Assembly: GCA_948567375.1 (NCBI GenBank)
Contig: OX419756.1
Coordinates: forward strand, 35,416,333 to 35,480,332
Reading direction: 5' to 3'
DNA: 64,000 bases
Source of the DNA: Lunularia cruciata
Taxonomy: Eukaryota; Streptophyta; Marchantiopsida; Lunulariales; Lunulariaceae
In this document: positions 1 to 11,436 of the stretch, in pieces
Numbering within the stretch: position 1 is the first letter of the stretch
How the letters are laid out: each line of letters begins with the position of its first letter
Program-made: the position numbers and the translations under genes
Notes under the pieces: model-generated
The model's database searches: none
Seen by the model: the letters and a program-made list of their open reading frames with translations, nothing else
What the model was told of the DNA's origin: nothing

Positions 1-697
1 AATGTGCACCTCCAGATATCATCGTGCCAAGATTGTATTGACAGTGTACGTATGGAAAGCGATCTGCTTTACGGTTTGCCCCTGCGAGTTGCAATCACTA
101 GAGCCCCGTTTCTTGGTGTCTTGATGTCTTACTAATAATTCCCTAACCAGACGTAGGTCTGGTTAGGGAATTATTAGTTCACTGCTAGCTTAAATTTAAG
201 CAGGCATGCTTGGTTAGACTTTTTGAGATGAATTGTGGGTCGAGGCCCAGGGTGGAAGAGATATGCATATAGGTCGGTTTGTTCTGCCATCATCACCAGA
301 AGATTTACTTCCGAGTCACAAGAATATTTCTAAGTTGTTATATTTGTCGTTATGAATGTTAATACTGTACATTGTGATTCAACGCAATATCCTGCTCGAA
401 GTGTTGCTGAATAAACGCCAACATGTCATTGGCGTCCGGGATTGGATCAAAAAGTTCGGGTTGGGTTAGATCGAGGGCATTCGATGTTGGATGAAGTTCT
501 TTTCTCAGCAACACTGTCACTTCCTGACAGAAAGTATACATTTTCTAGGTGTTACGTTTTGGAACAGGAACTTTAAAAGTGACAATGTTTTGTATTTGGA
601 CGACATAATATGATCTTCAGCTCAATCAATGCATCAATATATATTGTTAGCGAAAGCACCTTTCAGTTATCTTACTATTTGAATTACCTGAAGAGAA
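1..697. other. Unassigned sequence, no gene supported
   Basis: Relatively high-complexity, CpG-containing sequence compared with the AT-rich island to the right. Only short open frames occur and none resembles a family I know. It contains the hairpin described separately at 131-178. A pyrimidine-rich stretch ending in TTGCAG at about 718-728 could be a splice acceptor leading into the frame that follows; this is inference from motif only. Confidence 0.4.
131..178. repeat. Perfect 22-bp hairpin with 4-nt loop
   Basis: Positions 131-152 and 157-178 are exact reverse complements, separated by GTAG. The pairing stops abruptly on both sides. The length fits a foldback (template-switch) mutation or a tiny inverted-repeat element. 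A small-RNA precursor is possible but the loop is short and no star/guide evidence can be read. Confidence 0.9.
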
Positions 698-1456
698 ATG
701 GGATTTTTTAACATTTGTTTCTTGCAGGTAGCCATCGTTTCCCGAAATCCAAGGAAATCCATGGTTACAATGGATATTTCCGAGAAAGTAGAACCCAATC
801 ACGAGATGACCAATTCTAGCTCCAAGAAGATCAAGTTGGACCAGAGAGCGACTGGTGCACGTTCGAGAAAGCTGCGATTTCGCGTCGAAGATCATGGAGC
901 TGTTCGTCTATATTGCCAGGCTGAAGTTTCTCACGGTGATCAAAGGTCAAACACCAACAGGACAAGAAAACTCTGTCAGAGACTGGTAGATTTCTTAGAT
1001 ATATCGACTGGATCAACTGCTGCACGTTCGAGAAAGATGCGATTTCGCGTCCGAGGTCATGGAGCTTTTCGTCTATATTGCCAGGCCGAAGTTTCTCACG
1101 GTGATCAAAGTTCAAACACCAACAGGACAAGAAGACGCTGTCAGAGACTGGTAGATTTCTTACATATATCTAGATTCCTTGATTGTACTAGAGAAGTGGG
1201 AATCCAGATTGGAGGTTATGGAGCTTTTCGCCCATATCACCAGGCAGAAGTTTCTTATGCCGGTGAAAGTTCAAACATACAGGGGAAAGAAGTTTTTCGC
1301 GCTGGTGACAATTCAAGCACCGAAAGAAAAATTAGACAATTTCGGATACTGGTAAGTTTCTTAAATATATCTAGATTCAGTGACCGTAATAGAGAAGAGA
1401 GAATCCAGACCGGAGGTGGAGAGCATTTTGTCCATACGATCGTACTCAAGAAGTGA
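698..1456 (+). CDS. Hypothetical open frame with internal repeats
   Basis: An open frame of 252 codons that I do not recognise. A second possible start (codon beginning Met-Asp-Ile-Ser) lies at about 770. The protein is basic and built from degenerate ~55-residue repeats: residues beginning RSRKLRFRV and ending RLVDFLDIS recur as RSRKMRFRV...RLVDFLHIS and again more weakly. The DNA repeats with a 165-bp period, a multiple of three, which by itself helps keep frames open; the opposite strand is also open across the first two units. Each unit ends in a GGTAGATTTCTT/GGTAAGTTTCTT box that could be a splice donor. It may be a real exon, or simply a non-coding tandem repeat. Confidence 0.25.
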   Translation: MGFFNICFLQVAIVSRNPRKSMVTMDISEKVEPNHEMTNSSSKKIKLDQRATGARSRKLRFRVEDHGAVRLYCQAEVSHGDQRSNTNRTRKLCQRLVDFLDISTGSTAARSRKMRFRVRGHGAFRLYCQAEVSHGDQSSNTNRTRRRCQRLVDFLHISRFLDCTREVGIQIGGYGAFRPYHQAEVSYAGESSNIQGKEVFRAGDNSSTERKIRQFRILVSFLNISRFSDRNREERIQTGGGEHFVHTIVLKK

Positions 1457-1490
1457 GAATCCAGATCGGCGGCTATGGATGAGCATTTCA
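857..1490. repeat. Decaying tandem repeat, period about 165 bp
   Basis: The unit starting GCACGTTCGAGAAAG at 857 recurs at 1022 (165 bp later, close copy). A weaker third copy has its GGAGCTTTTCG box at 1220 (159 bp after the box at 1061). More degenerate traces lie near 1418 and 1476. Copies 1 and 2 differ at few positions; later ones are progressively diverged and change in length. Confidence 0.85.
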
Positions 1491-3600
1491 CGACACGAAG
1501 CAAGGGTTACAAACACTCAGACACCAGTGCAACAATTGCCGAGAAATGTAAATTTCTTGAACATACCTGGATTAGAGGAGTGAACGACGTTTTATGGTTC
1601 TGTTCCTTGTACACAAAGCGTGAAATTAAGGAATCCCGTCGCTGGCACTGTTACAGCATGATGATTTCATTCTGGATAGCGTTCCGAACGCCACTGCTGT
1701 AGAAATTGCCGGAGCCCCAAGACGTGACACACTTGGACCGCGGCAACATAATGTTCAGTATCCACACAATGTAGTTGTTCGGTAAATAGAGTGGCGAACT
1801 TAATTTCCTCCTCGACTTATCTTTTAACTACTATCTCATTAAAGGCTTACCTTGAGTCAGATCAAAGTAGATATGTTGATAATAATATGAGGTTGTAACA
1901 TATAACTACTGTAAAGATGTTTGACCAATGATCGTCTCTTCGAACGGGCTACGTATTCAAACGCTAGATTGCTCAAGGGCAGGCACTCGGATTCCGGAGG
2001 TCTCACACAAATACAAACCTTAGGATTTGTCAGCTCCGCAATATCTTCATTTAGGTTGTCGATCGCAACTAGTTCTTTGTTTCCACCTGTCGTTTCCATA
2101 CTTTGCTGTCTTGTAGATTTAAAGAGGGATCATCTACCTGATGTTCACACATCCACCTCGCCAACGTCTTTAGAATCCAGATCATCTTGTAGGTTCTGGC
2201 CATGGTTTTTCTACATCTCACTAGTCCTTACCTCTGGATCAAGGCGTTCTTCTTCTTGCAGTTCATCACGAGCTACTGCTCTCCCCCGGGAAAATGTCAG
2301 ACCCACGTCGCTGCTAAACACAGGAAACTTCAGAGAAACCCAATCTTTCACCAGATTGAAACTTTTCGTTTCTTATCGTTTGCAACCGAGCTCTGTCCTC
2401 AATCTCGTGTGTTTGATCCATCTACAAACAGAAACAGAACTCGTATCCAAAGTTTAATTGGGGATGCTCACAATCTCCAAAACCTAATTTCTGAACTACT
2501 TACAACTGAATCAAAGATCTCGATCACAACCAAAACTATTTCCAGATGCTCAGTATGCTGTGATAGGTCACATTTTTGCGTGATTCCTTCTGTGATCTAT
2601 TTAACAACACTCTTGACCAAAGTATCGGTGTCGCTTTTGCCAGCAGCACGAACACACAAAACTGGAAACGTCCCAGATAACATAACTTTTGAGTAGAACT
2701 TGAAGAGAAAATAATGCTATGGAGAAGGAGAGAAGCAGGTCCGCAGCAAACACCAAACTTCAATAGGAGTTAAGTGGCTGCTAAGCTGCAAACTAAGCAG
2801 AGGTCCATATGTATAGGCCAGTCTTGCAATTCAACAGACCTCCTCCAAATACCGAAGTCAAGAATCCTTGATGAACGATGGGGACCATTCTAAACTCCAG
2901 CGTGTCGTTCCAAGTCACGGAGTCCACTCACATGTATATGGCCTTACATGAAATCCGTAAACCAAGCTTAGAAGCCGAGCGCAAAACAAGTTGTGTGTCT
3001 TCATTTGCCCACATTGCATCCATACGCATCGTTACCGACACTCAAATCTTCTCATATACGTGACCCACCACTTCAATAATTTGGAACTTACTGTAACCAC
3101 CTCAATTTTTGTTCTGAAATAATACGTCTTCCGAATTGTATTTTGTAATATCCTCATGGCTTCAAGATCTTTGAGTTTCGGTTCCGAGAGTTAAACTTCA
3201 AGGAAAAATACTAAAACTTAGTGATAGTCGATCCTGAACTTAGTGAATACATGGCAGCTCGCCTTCGATAAAGCTTTCACCAAAATCTGAGTGTTAGCAT
3301 CAATTTGTTCCAATGAGTTTCGAAGTTTGCCAATAGACAATCACTAAAATCCGGGTTTGGATATCAAAGATATCGAAATCGGGAAGGCCTTTCCAGAGGA
3401 TCCTACTGGTGACTCATACGACCAAAACTAAAACATGTCAGCTGCTTCACGCTATTCCCCTAACTGATCCTCTTGTGTGATGCAGGTATCTGTTGATGAC
3501 AACGTCCATTGAGATTAGAGCAATGGGCAGATGCTATTTCTTCTCATGAGCTGGTCGAGTGGTCAGCAGTTGTTAACGCTACCCCTATTAGGAAGTACCA
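1491..3600. other. Unassigned sequence, no supported gene
   Basis: Several mid-length open frames occur on both strands (for example 1921-2457 plus, 1857-2099 minus), but their translations are low-information and match no family I know. No LTR, polymerase motif, tRNA or obvious repeat is visible. It may be intergenic DNA or contain exons I cannot recognise. Confidence 0.4.
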
Positions 3601-4660
3601 TAAGAGCTATTTCCCTTAGTTTCATTATTTCACTTAGAGAATTTTGATAAGAAGAGTCTTTGATGATATTACTGGACCAAGGACATTTGAGTGTGTGATA
3701 TGGGATGTTGCATGTAGACAGCCATCTCTACAGATCAAGTGTGGAGAGGTATGTCTACTATCCATGGAGGAGATGACACTTATAGCACTTTTGGGTAGTT
3801 GTGCTCTCTCTACACCCTTGCTTTCCTCCCATTTTGTGAATGTTGATAGCACAATCTTGGAAACATATTGATCAAGGTGGAAGAGGGATCCTTTTCTGTC
3901 CAAGGTTATTGTGGCATACGACAGACTATCCATCCTCACAAGTACTAGATGACCTTCCATCCTTTGTTTCCTTACATTCTAATTGGACTAAAAGCTTGTC
4001 GTCCTTGATGGAGCAATAATTTCAAGATACATTACAATCTCTCTTAGTTGATTCATCCCTTCCTTGTGCTACTAGAGCACATTTTTGCTCTTGCTCCACC
4101 AAGGGTACATGCTCTTGGATTGTAGCTAGACCATGCATTATTTTGACTCTCATCAACTATGTTCTCTACAGCGAGGAGGTTTAGCTTAGGTTTGGTCCAT
4201 CCATTTGCATCTTCATTACTCACTTGTGAGTGTGGTTCTACATTAGATGCAAAGTGGTCTATATGACACATTGTACTTTTGGAGGACAGAGGATAGCTAC
4301 CCATCATGCCATAAGGGATATAGTGTTTATTATGGCATGAGAGAGTGGATACTTTGCTTGGAGGGAGCATTTGTATGCTTTGTAGATGACATGTGTCAAT
4401 GCAGACTTATACTTGGTCCAAGATGATGAGGTGATAGTAGGAGATGTTGTGGTTATGGGCGCTACAAGTGATGGAGTTTTGGAAGGGGTGATTACTCATC
4501 CTCTTGGATGGGTGGCAAGCAAAGTGGCAACAAGCAAGGTTACCTCTTTGTTCCTCTAGCCTTGGAGTTATAAGGAAAAATAAATATGGCATTTGACACA
4601 ATTGTAAGAGAGTGCACAAGAGCATATTATATTAGATATCATGTGGTACTAATCTCCTCT
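3601..4660 (+). other. Unassigned; faint phosphatase-2C-like trace
   Basis: No intact gene. Around 4400-4550 on the plus strand a short open stretch reads as VIVGDVVVMGATSDGVLEG, which resembles the GDVVVMGSDGxxDN region of plant PP2C phosphatases. No other PP2C motif is visible around it, so this may be chance or a small pseudogene scrap. Confidence 0.15.
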
Positions 4661-4695
4661 CATACTTTGTAGTATATTTTTGACCATGTGTGTCA

Positions 4696-5290
4696 TGTGA
4701 ACCGGCCTGTCTCTCACTCAAGATGGACCTCTGATGGCTATTATGGTAGCGCACCATGGACTAAGAAGGCAAGGAACCCCAACTCCATCATACTCCCCCA
4801 ATGCTAACACTCCAAGACTCAAGACATTGCTCACTAGAGAACTCAATGAGAGAGAGATAGTTGCAAATGAAAGGATGATGAATACCTCTTCACCCCTTGT
4901 TTATATACTTGTGAAATAGTTACACACTAAAGTTACTAATTACCATAGTAACTCAAGTTACTAGACAAAAAGTCAAGTAAAGTCAAAAAGTAGAAGGAAT
5001 CTCCATTCACATAGGCATATTCCCTTAAGCATGTGGTCTTATCTTGACCCAACCACTAAGTCAAGGATTTTTTCACATGTGCTATCCTTGGACTATAGAA
5101 GAATCCAAAACAAAAAGACTTGCAGGCCCAAGAGTTCTCAACTCTTTCCTCAAAGCCAAACATCTAGGAATAATACCAAGTCAACACACTAGAATCCAAA
5201 ATAGTGGTGCTAATCTTTTCTACTTCCTCTAAAGTAAGGTCTCCTCTATCTTAGCTATGACTAACTTTAGCTAATCATGACTAATGTAGA
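4696..5290 (-). mobile_element. Solo or partial LTR related to element B
   Basis: The reverse complement of this stretch aligns throughout with 43709-44307, the sequence just after the element B integrase. Shared blocks include the CCTTCATTTGCAA, TCTTGAGTCTTG and TTGCCTTCTTAGTC boxes in the same order. The outer edge begins TGTGAACC (CA end when reversed). No B-type coding sequence lies next to it, so it is a solo or truncated LTR in opposite orientation to B. Confidence 0.6.
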
Positions 5291-8200
5291 ACCATCTTTT
5301 ATCTCTATATAAATAATATCTCTCAAGTACTTGTAATACTAAGTTAAATATCACAATACCACACACATGCACAAATGTGTGATACAATCCATTGCTTTAT
5401 AAAGAGCACTTGCTGGTGCAATTCATAGGAGAGCAATCACACTAGGTGATCCTTCTTTGGATACTCCAATAATTTGTACACATTATGACTTGCATATCAC
5501 GGATATCTTAGGTGTAGTAGGGCAGATTTCTCATACCGATACTATTTGGGCTTAGCCTCATTTTACCTCTTCTATCTCATCCTTGTATGGCTTGATGGGT
5601 CTGCCCATCCTTTGGGTTTTCTACACGCTTGCCTTTTTCCTTCCCTTAGTCCTATTTATTCCACTTCCTTTTTCTCACACATTTCACACCTTTCTCATTT
5701 CCAAATCATCAATATTCAGAAAGTTGAAGTCTATTGAGATTATTCATATTTATCTGCTGAATTAGTCTACATATATTTATATATTTAATCATATAATATT
5801 TAATTTAATTGATATTTTGATGATGAAACCAAACCAAATTGTGGCTTAAAGGAAATTAAGAAAGAGTAAATGTGTCCCAATAAGTGCATAAAAGATGGAG
5901 CACAGATCACAAGGAGCATAAGAGAAGCAGTGAATTGCCAATTAAAGTAAAGCATAGGGACTAACTAAAGGCAATATTCTACTTAAACCTTAAATTTTTA
6001 AGAAACTCTAAAAAAACATCCAATTTTCTCAAAAAATCTAACTTTGAAATAATAATTTAATGAACACACTTTATAACTCTTGTAAGCTACAAAAGCTAAC
6101 CACTGTTGGTAATGCAACCTGCCTATAGAACCAAGCAAATAAATTAAAGTGAAAAGCTAGTATAAAACCAAGCAACTAAAGTAATCAAAAAGCTAGTATA
6201 AGTATCCAATATAATATAATATAATATTATATTAATTTTTAAGCAGATTGGATATTTCTTTAAGGACTCCCAACATTTATTGCAAAACTATATCATGAAG
6301 GTCTTTCAAACACATATTTGGTGGTAATGGAAGTATCCTAGAAAATATCCAACCTAAACATTCTATTGCTGAATGGTATTATAAAGGTCTTCTAAAGATG
6401 TATTGTGGTAAATATAGTGGAAGTATCTTGACCATATAAGAGTTCTTGAATACTATTGTCCCAATGTTTTGAGGAAGTTAGAGAGTAATTGAGAATCTAT
6501 GACTAAAATAAGAAGTAAGCATGACAAGTGAAATTTTCATAAGCAAACTCCTCCACAACTCTCCTCATGTTGCCTCTTGAAAACGATCGTCAAAAAGAGA
6601 ATGAAGATGCCAAAAAGCTCCAATACCAAGGTACAAAAGCATCAAAGTGTGGTGTATAATGGTACTCCTTACACCTAATTGCTATGGTTTCCATTACTCC
6701 TACCTATATGGTTGTTCATGCAGAGATTTTGCTTGTAATGAGTTAGAAATCACCACATCAAGCAATTGTATAGTTGCACATCAATGAAAGTTACTATACT
6801 TGCTCTTACTATTTGATGAGGTCTACTAGGCTAAGTTTAATTAATGCTCAATTTATACTTAGGACTATGTGGACTATAGAAATCTATGCAGTCTCATCTA
6901 AATGCATCATGAACTTTAGTATGCTCTCTAAAAGAAAGCACATAGATAACAAAATGTACAGTGTCTACGCTATATGTGAATCTGCCAATACAATACTCTA
7001 GTAGACCCAAAAGTAATTTCATGTGGTAAACCTAATCATAAATAAAGTGCCATAGTGAACTCCTTGCATGAGAAATAAAGGTACTCAATCAAAGGAGAAG
7101 CATGGAGTTCTAGAACATTTCCTTTTGCAAGAAAGAATGTTAGAAATGGCGTGAAAGTGCATTTGCTCACTAATATGCATTTGAATCTTCTTAGAGTCTA
7201 AGTATCTGATGTCTTTGAATGCTAGGAGTGTTGTTCAAGCAAAGATAGCTAATACATCATAATCAAAATCACCTATGATTATAAATTATATCTCTTTGAA
7301 TTTAATATACAAAGTAATTCATGTAGAAAAGGATACCATGTTATAAGAACTTATCTACTAACAAAGGGACCAATAAGATCCACACTCCTAAAAAAATTTA
7401 ATGGTGCAATAATATCTTTGCTTTGTGAGGATCCATCCTTCTAGGACTATAAGAAGAGCTAATCATAGTCTATACTACTCTTTTAGAATTGTAGAAGCAT
7501 ACTTGGCCTAGTAAAGTAGAGAAAGTATGATACAAATATTATTAAATATATAGAAGATATAATAGTACATCTATGAGTGGGTGGTAGATGAAAAATAAGA
7601 GGTTCTTGGGACATAACATCTCATAAAAAATGAAGCTACTTGTATATTCTCAAAATAGGGCAGTAAATGAGCATGAGCATGAGCTATGCCATGGACCAAG
7701 GTGTTGAAAATGAAAGTGCTGAAAAATAGTCTAGCACTAAAAGCTAGCCCAAACCCTTCAGACTTTCTATTAGAATTGAAAATTACATCAAAAATTTGAG
7801 GGAATGAATATTGCTTATGGATTCCAAGATTGGCATTTACAAGTCTAAAATCAAAAGCCTATGCGATCTAATCTAAGTATAAAGGTAGAAAAAAAACTAA
7901 CTACCTCCTCCAAAAGACCTTATATGTGGGTCCTTTGAAAGTAGCTATTACTTTCCAGAGTTGTAAAATAAAATTAGTTAAGTTCTAGTAAAAAAAGACC
8001 ACTTAAAGGACTTCTTGGCAAGTAACCTTGATATATGTTATGTGTAAAATCCTTTGAGATATGACAATTACTATATACTTGAGGTAACATGGGATTTGAT
8101 CTCCTACCAAATAAAAAATACAAAATAAAGCAAGTGAGAGATGGTAGTGAAGACATTTGAGAGGTCCTTAGAATTAAACTAGTTAGGATGGAGGTCTTTC

Positions 8201-10238
8201 CATCCTAACTAGTTTAGTCCTAAAGATGCTCTAATGCATGTAATAATCATCTAACAATCTCTTGGAGTAACTATAGCAACCTAGTGGGTGGAAAAATGTT
8301 GAGGAAGACTATCAAGGTTCTGAAAAAATAGTATATGAGACTAAATAGAGGAAAAAATTTCCAATAATAAGAGCTTGAACTCTAGAGGTCTCTTTGTGAG
8401 TGTGCAAGGAGACATGAGGTGAAAAACAAGCATGAAGTTCCTAGGCGCTAGAAAAGGGAAAGTATTGATAAAAAGAAAAAGAGAGGTGGAAACCAAAATT
8501 GGTATATCTTTTGAGAGATAATCATGTAAATGTTCAAAAACCAAACTTGATGGCCTACCTAAATAGATTTATGGAGAGTGGAGTAATTCATGAATAAAGA
8601 AGGGATTTGTAAGTTGTAGCTTCTTATATAGAGCTTCTTATGGAGAAAAGAAGGAAGGTTGTAAGAAAAAAAGGATGAAGACTCTATAATATGAACAATG
8701 TATTTGTAGAAAGTGGAGTTGGTCTAGAAGATAATAGTGTGTGAATTGTAGATCTGTGCTCTCTTGCTTGGCCTAACATCATGCAATAAAGGAGATTATG
8801 CTTTGGAGGTAAGGTATGGGACTATGGAGACTTAGAAAGCCTATAATATGGTGTTGTATATTATCCTATAAGGACAATCAATTTTATGCAAAGATCTTAG
8901 AGGTGGTCTTTTTATATCTTCATGGGCTTCCATGAGTTGGTAGGAGTAAGGTTCACTATGGAAAGCAGAAAGTAGTTATAAGAAACATCTTCTTATTATG
9001 ATCTAAAAGAATAACTTGTAAAGGTTATGGAGAGCAAAAAGCCTATTAAGTGGTGTAAGGATATACATATAATATCTAGGTACACCAAAAAGAAAAGCTT
9101 GAATTGAAGAGAAAAGACTTAAGAGAATATACCAATAAGAGTTTAGAAGGACCTTAATAAAGAGAGATAGTGTATGTAAAAGGTCTAGGGAATAGAGTAG
9201 GATATAGACTCTACTCTCATCTAGATTCACTCTATGTTATGCCAAATTTATACACATCCAAGGACAATTTCAACAAGAATATGTAGGCAAATACTAATGT
9301 AGGATATATGAATTATAAGCTAGCTTATATTTCATTCAAGATGAACTTTTTATGGCTATTAAAGCAACACACCATGAACTATAATACCCTAAGATGCATA
9401 TTTTCAAAGGTAGTATTTTGGTGGTTTTGAGATAGTTATAACTAGCTAATTTTAGAAATAAGTAAGTTAGAGGTATCTCTAACAAAGTTAGTATGGATAA
9501 ATAAGGAGAGAGGTCAAATATTTATTATTATTATTATTTATTTTATGCATACTCATTGGGTGCTTTAGTGAGTTCAAAATAAAGATTCTATTTGTGTGGG
9601 AACTCTTTAGAGAATTATATATTAGAGTGGATCCTTTAGAAAATTTAAAATTGGAGTATATTGGATTGGAACCTCCATATTGGACTTTGAATGGTCAAAT
9701 TGACTTAGTGTGCAGGAAGTGTTTAACTTCTATTGTATTGACCAAGTTAGATAACCTTTGGTGGTGGAGGTAGGTCGGTTAGGTCGGTTTGACTTGACCT
9801 TAAAATTTATTGGTACTAGATTCTTAGGGATATGCTTAGAAGGTTCCATAAGGAGGCACGTGAGGACAAAAACCATGTTTTTGGCCTCATATGACAAAGG
9901 ATTCCTTACTTAAGATAATTTAGAAAAATTAGGGATTTTTTTTGGTTACAAAGACACTTAACTTAATAATTATAAGAAGTATATGTGTAGAGGATTATGA
10001 AGTGAAAACTTACCATTTCTAAGTGAGATTAGAGTATCAAATGAGTTACAAGAATGAGGCTTTGTAAGTATTTGCTAGTAGAGAGCAAGATTTTCTTTTT
10101 GAGAGTGCCACTATTTTGGAACCTCTAATTCTAAAGGATTCTATAGGATTCAATTGATGTATTTCTTATAACTTCTAATTCTTTTGAATTAGAAGTTCAT
10201 TCAAGTCAAACCAAATAATAAGACAAAGAAAAAATTTT
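5291..10238. other. AT-rich degenerate DNA without recognisable genes
   Basis: Low-complexity, AT-rich sequence with only short open frames and no protein motif I can name. It probably consists of very old transposon debris. A short stretch near 9330-9380 resembles the end of the B-type LTR (CATTCAAGATGAAC...ATGGCTATTA...ACACACCATG), which hints at another LTR fragment on the minus strand. AT microsatellite at about 6207-6240. A short palindrome at about 10171-10198 reads as AACTTCTAATT paired with its complement. Confidence 0.5.
8175..8216. repeat. Perfect 18-bp hairpin, 6-nt loop
   Basis: 8175-8192 and 8199-8216 are exact reverse complements around GGTCTT. It is isolated in AT-rich debris, so a small template-switch foldback is the simplest reading. 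Confidence 0.85.
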
Positions 10239-10646
10239 AACCAAGAGATTGATGCAAATTTGAGGTATCATTCCAAGGAAAATTACAAAAGCACTCAATG
10301 TACTTATGGATTTTGGATCTTCATTTCCTACATGGTCAAGATGGGCATTGCAGTCATCTTTAACATTCTCCATGGAATTAGTAGATCAAGGCAAGCTAAT
10401 CTATTGATGGCTTATGATAAGAAGAAGAATATTGTGAGTGTAAAAAGAGAAAACATAGATCTTGTTGAAGTTAATAAGAATAATAGATTTACTTGCCTTG
10501 ATCTATTAATTCCATGGAGAATTTAAAAGATGTGCAATGCCCATCTTGACCTTGTAGGAAATGAAGATCCAAAATCCTTAAGTACGTTGAGTGCTTTTGT
10601 AATTTTCCTTGGAATGATACCTCAAATTTACATCAATTTCTTGGTT
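10239..10646. mobile_element. Foldback element, ~165-bp inverted arms
   Basis: The left arm (10239-10405) and right arm (10482-10646) are near-identical inverted repeats separated by about 76 bp. The outer ends read AACCAAGA and, inverted, the same with a single change. No flanking duplication is obvious. The open frame across it (10260-10526) is explained by the arms and is not a gene. It could be a MITE-like foldback or an inverted duplication of local LINE-flanking sequence. Confidence 0.7.
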
Positions 10647-10651
10647 ACCCA

Positions 10652-10873
10652 AAGAGTCAAAAGTGTGAAAACAAAATACAAATCACATGAAATGTGAGCC
10701 TAGGCAAAAACTTAGGGCATCTGACCAATCTATAATAAAATGATCCGATGTAGACTAATCTAAGTCATGTACTTCCCTAATGCTAAAGCATCAATATGTA
10801 CAAGAGTTGAAAAATCACTACAACTAATTTGGTGTCTAACTCTGATTTGTTGGTAACAAGGGCACTCAAATAA
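10652..10873 (-). mobile_element. Second copy of LINE 3'-end sequence
   Basis: This block is a diverged direct repeat of 11437-11658. Both start CCCAAAGAGTCAAAAG and share ATAAAATGATCC and CCTAATGCTAAAG in order. As 11437-11658 lies just downstream (minus sense) of LINE coding sequence, this is probably a 5'-truncated LINE copy. Confidence 0.5.
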
Positions 10874-11436
10874 AACATGGTGCTCATCCTCAACATCCTA
10901 AAGGTATCACACCACAAAGAAAAATGCAAGTTTGAAGACCTTGAGTATCTAAGTGAAGTTATGGGGAATGTTATTTACTCAAAGATAAATTACTAGATAT
11001 TATAGGATTCTTGAAATCATCAACTATTAGAAATATATATTACATGCACATAGATAAGAAATTTGTCATTCTTACCCATAAATAAATCACCCCATGTAAA
11101 TATGAAGAAAAGACTAGGAGATTGGTTTTGGATGATAGATATTGTGCCTATTCATCAATGTTTAAGTACTAAAGTAAGTATTAACTATGATAGTGGTTGG
11201 ATTAATATAGGGCAATCACTTTATCTCATAAAAAATTTGCATATTTTTAACATAAGAGATAAAAAAATAAGTTATATACCCATATAAGAATGTTATTGGA
11301 TCAATCAACTTGGTAATGGTATGTACAAGACTAGAAATTTTATACTATACAAGCATTTCTCAAGATCATGGCTCAATTATAGAAGTCTTGGTGCACTCAA
11401 TGAACAATAAATAATGATATATAAAGCCTGGAAGAC

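Noticed and set aside
831-1130. Minus-strand open frame over the tandem repeat
   Set aside because: The period is a multiple of three, so both strands stay open; no independent support.
3634-4370. Minus-strand open frames at 3634-3960 and 4053-4370 as genes
   Set aside because: No recognisable motif, low-information translation and no continuity between them.
10260-10526. Open frame of 88 codons as a gene
   Set aside because: It lies across the inverted arms of the foldback element and has no family resemblance.
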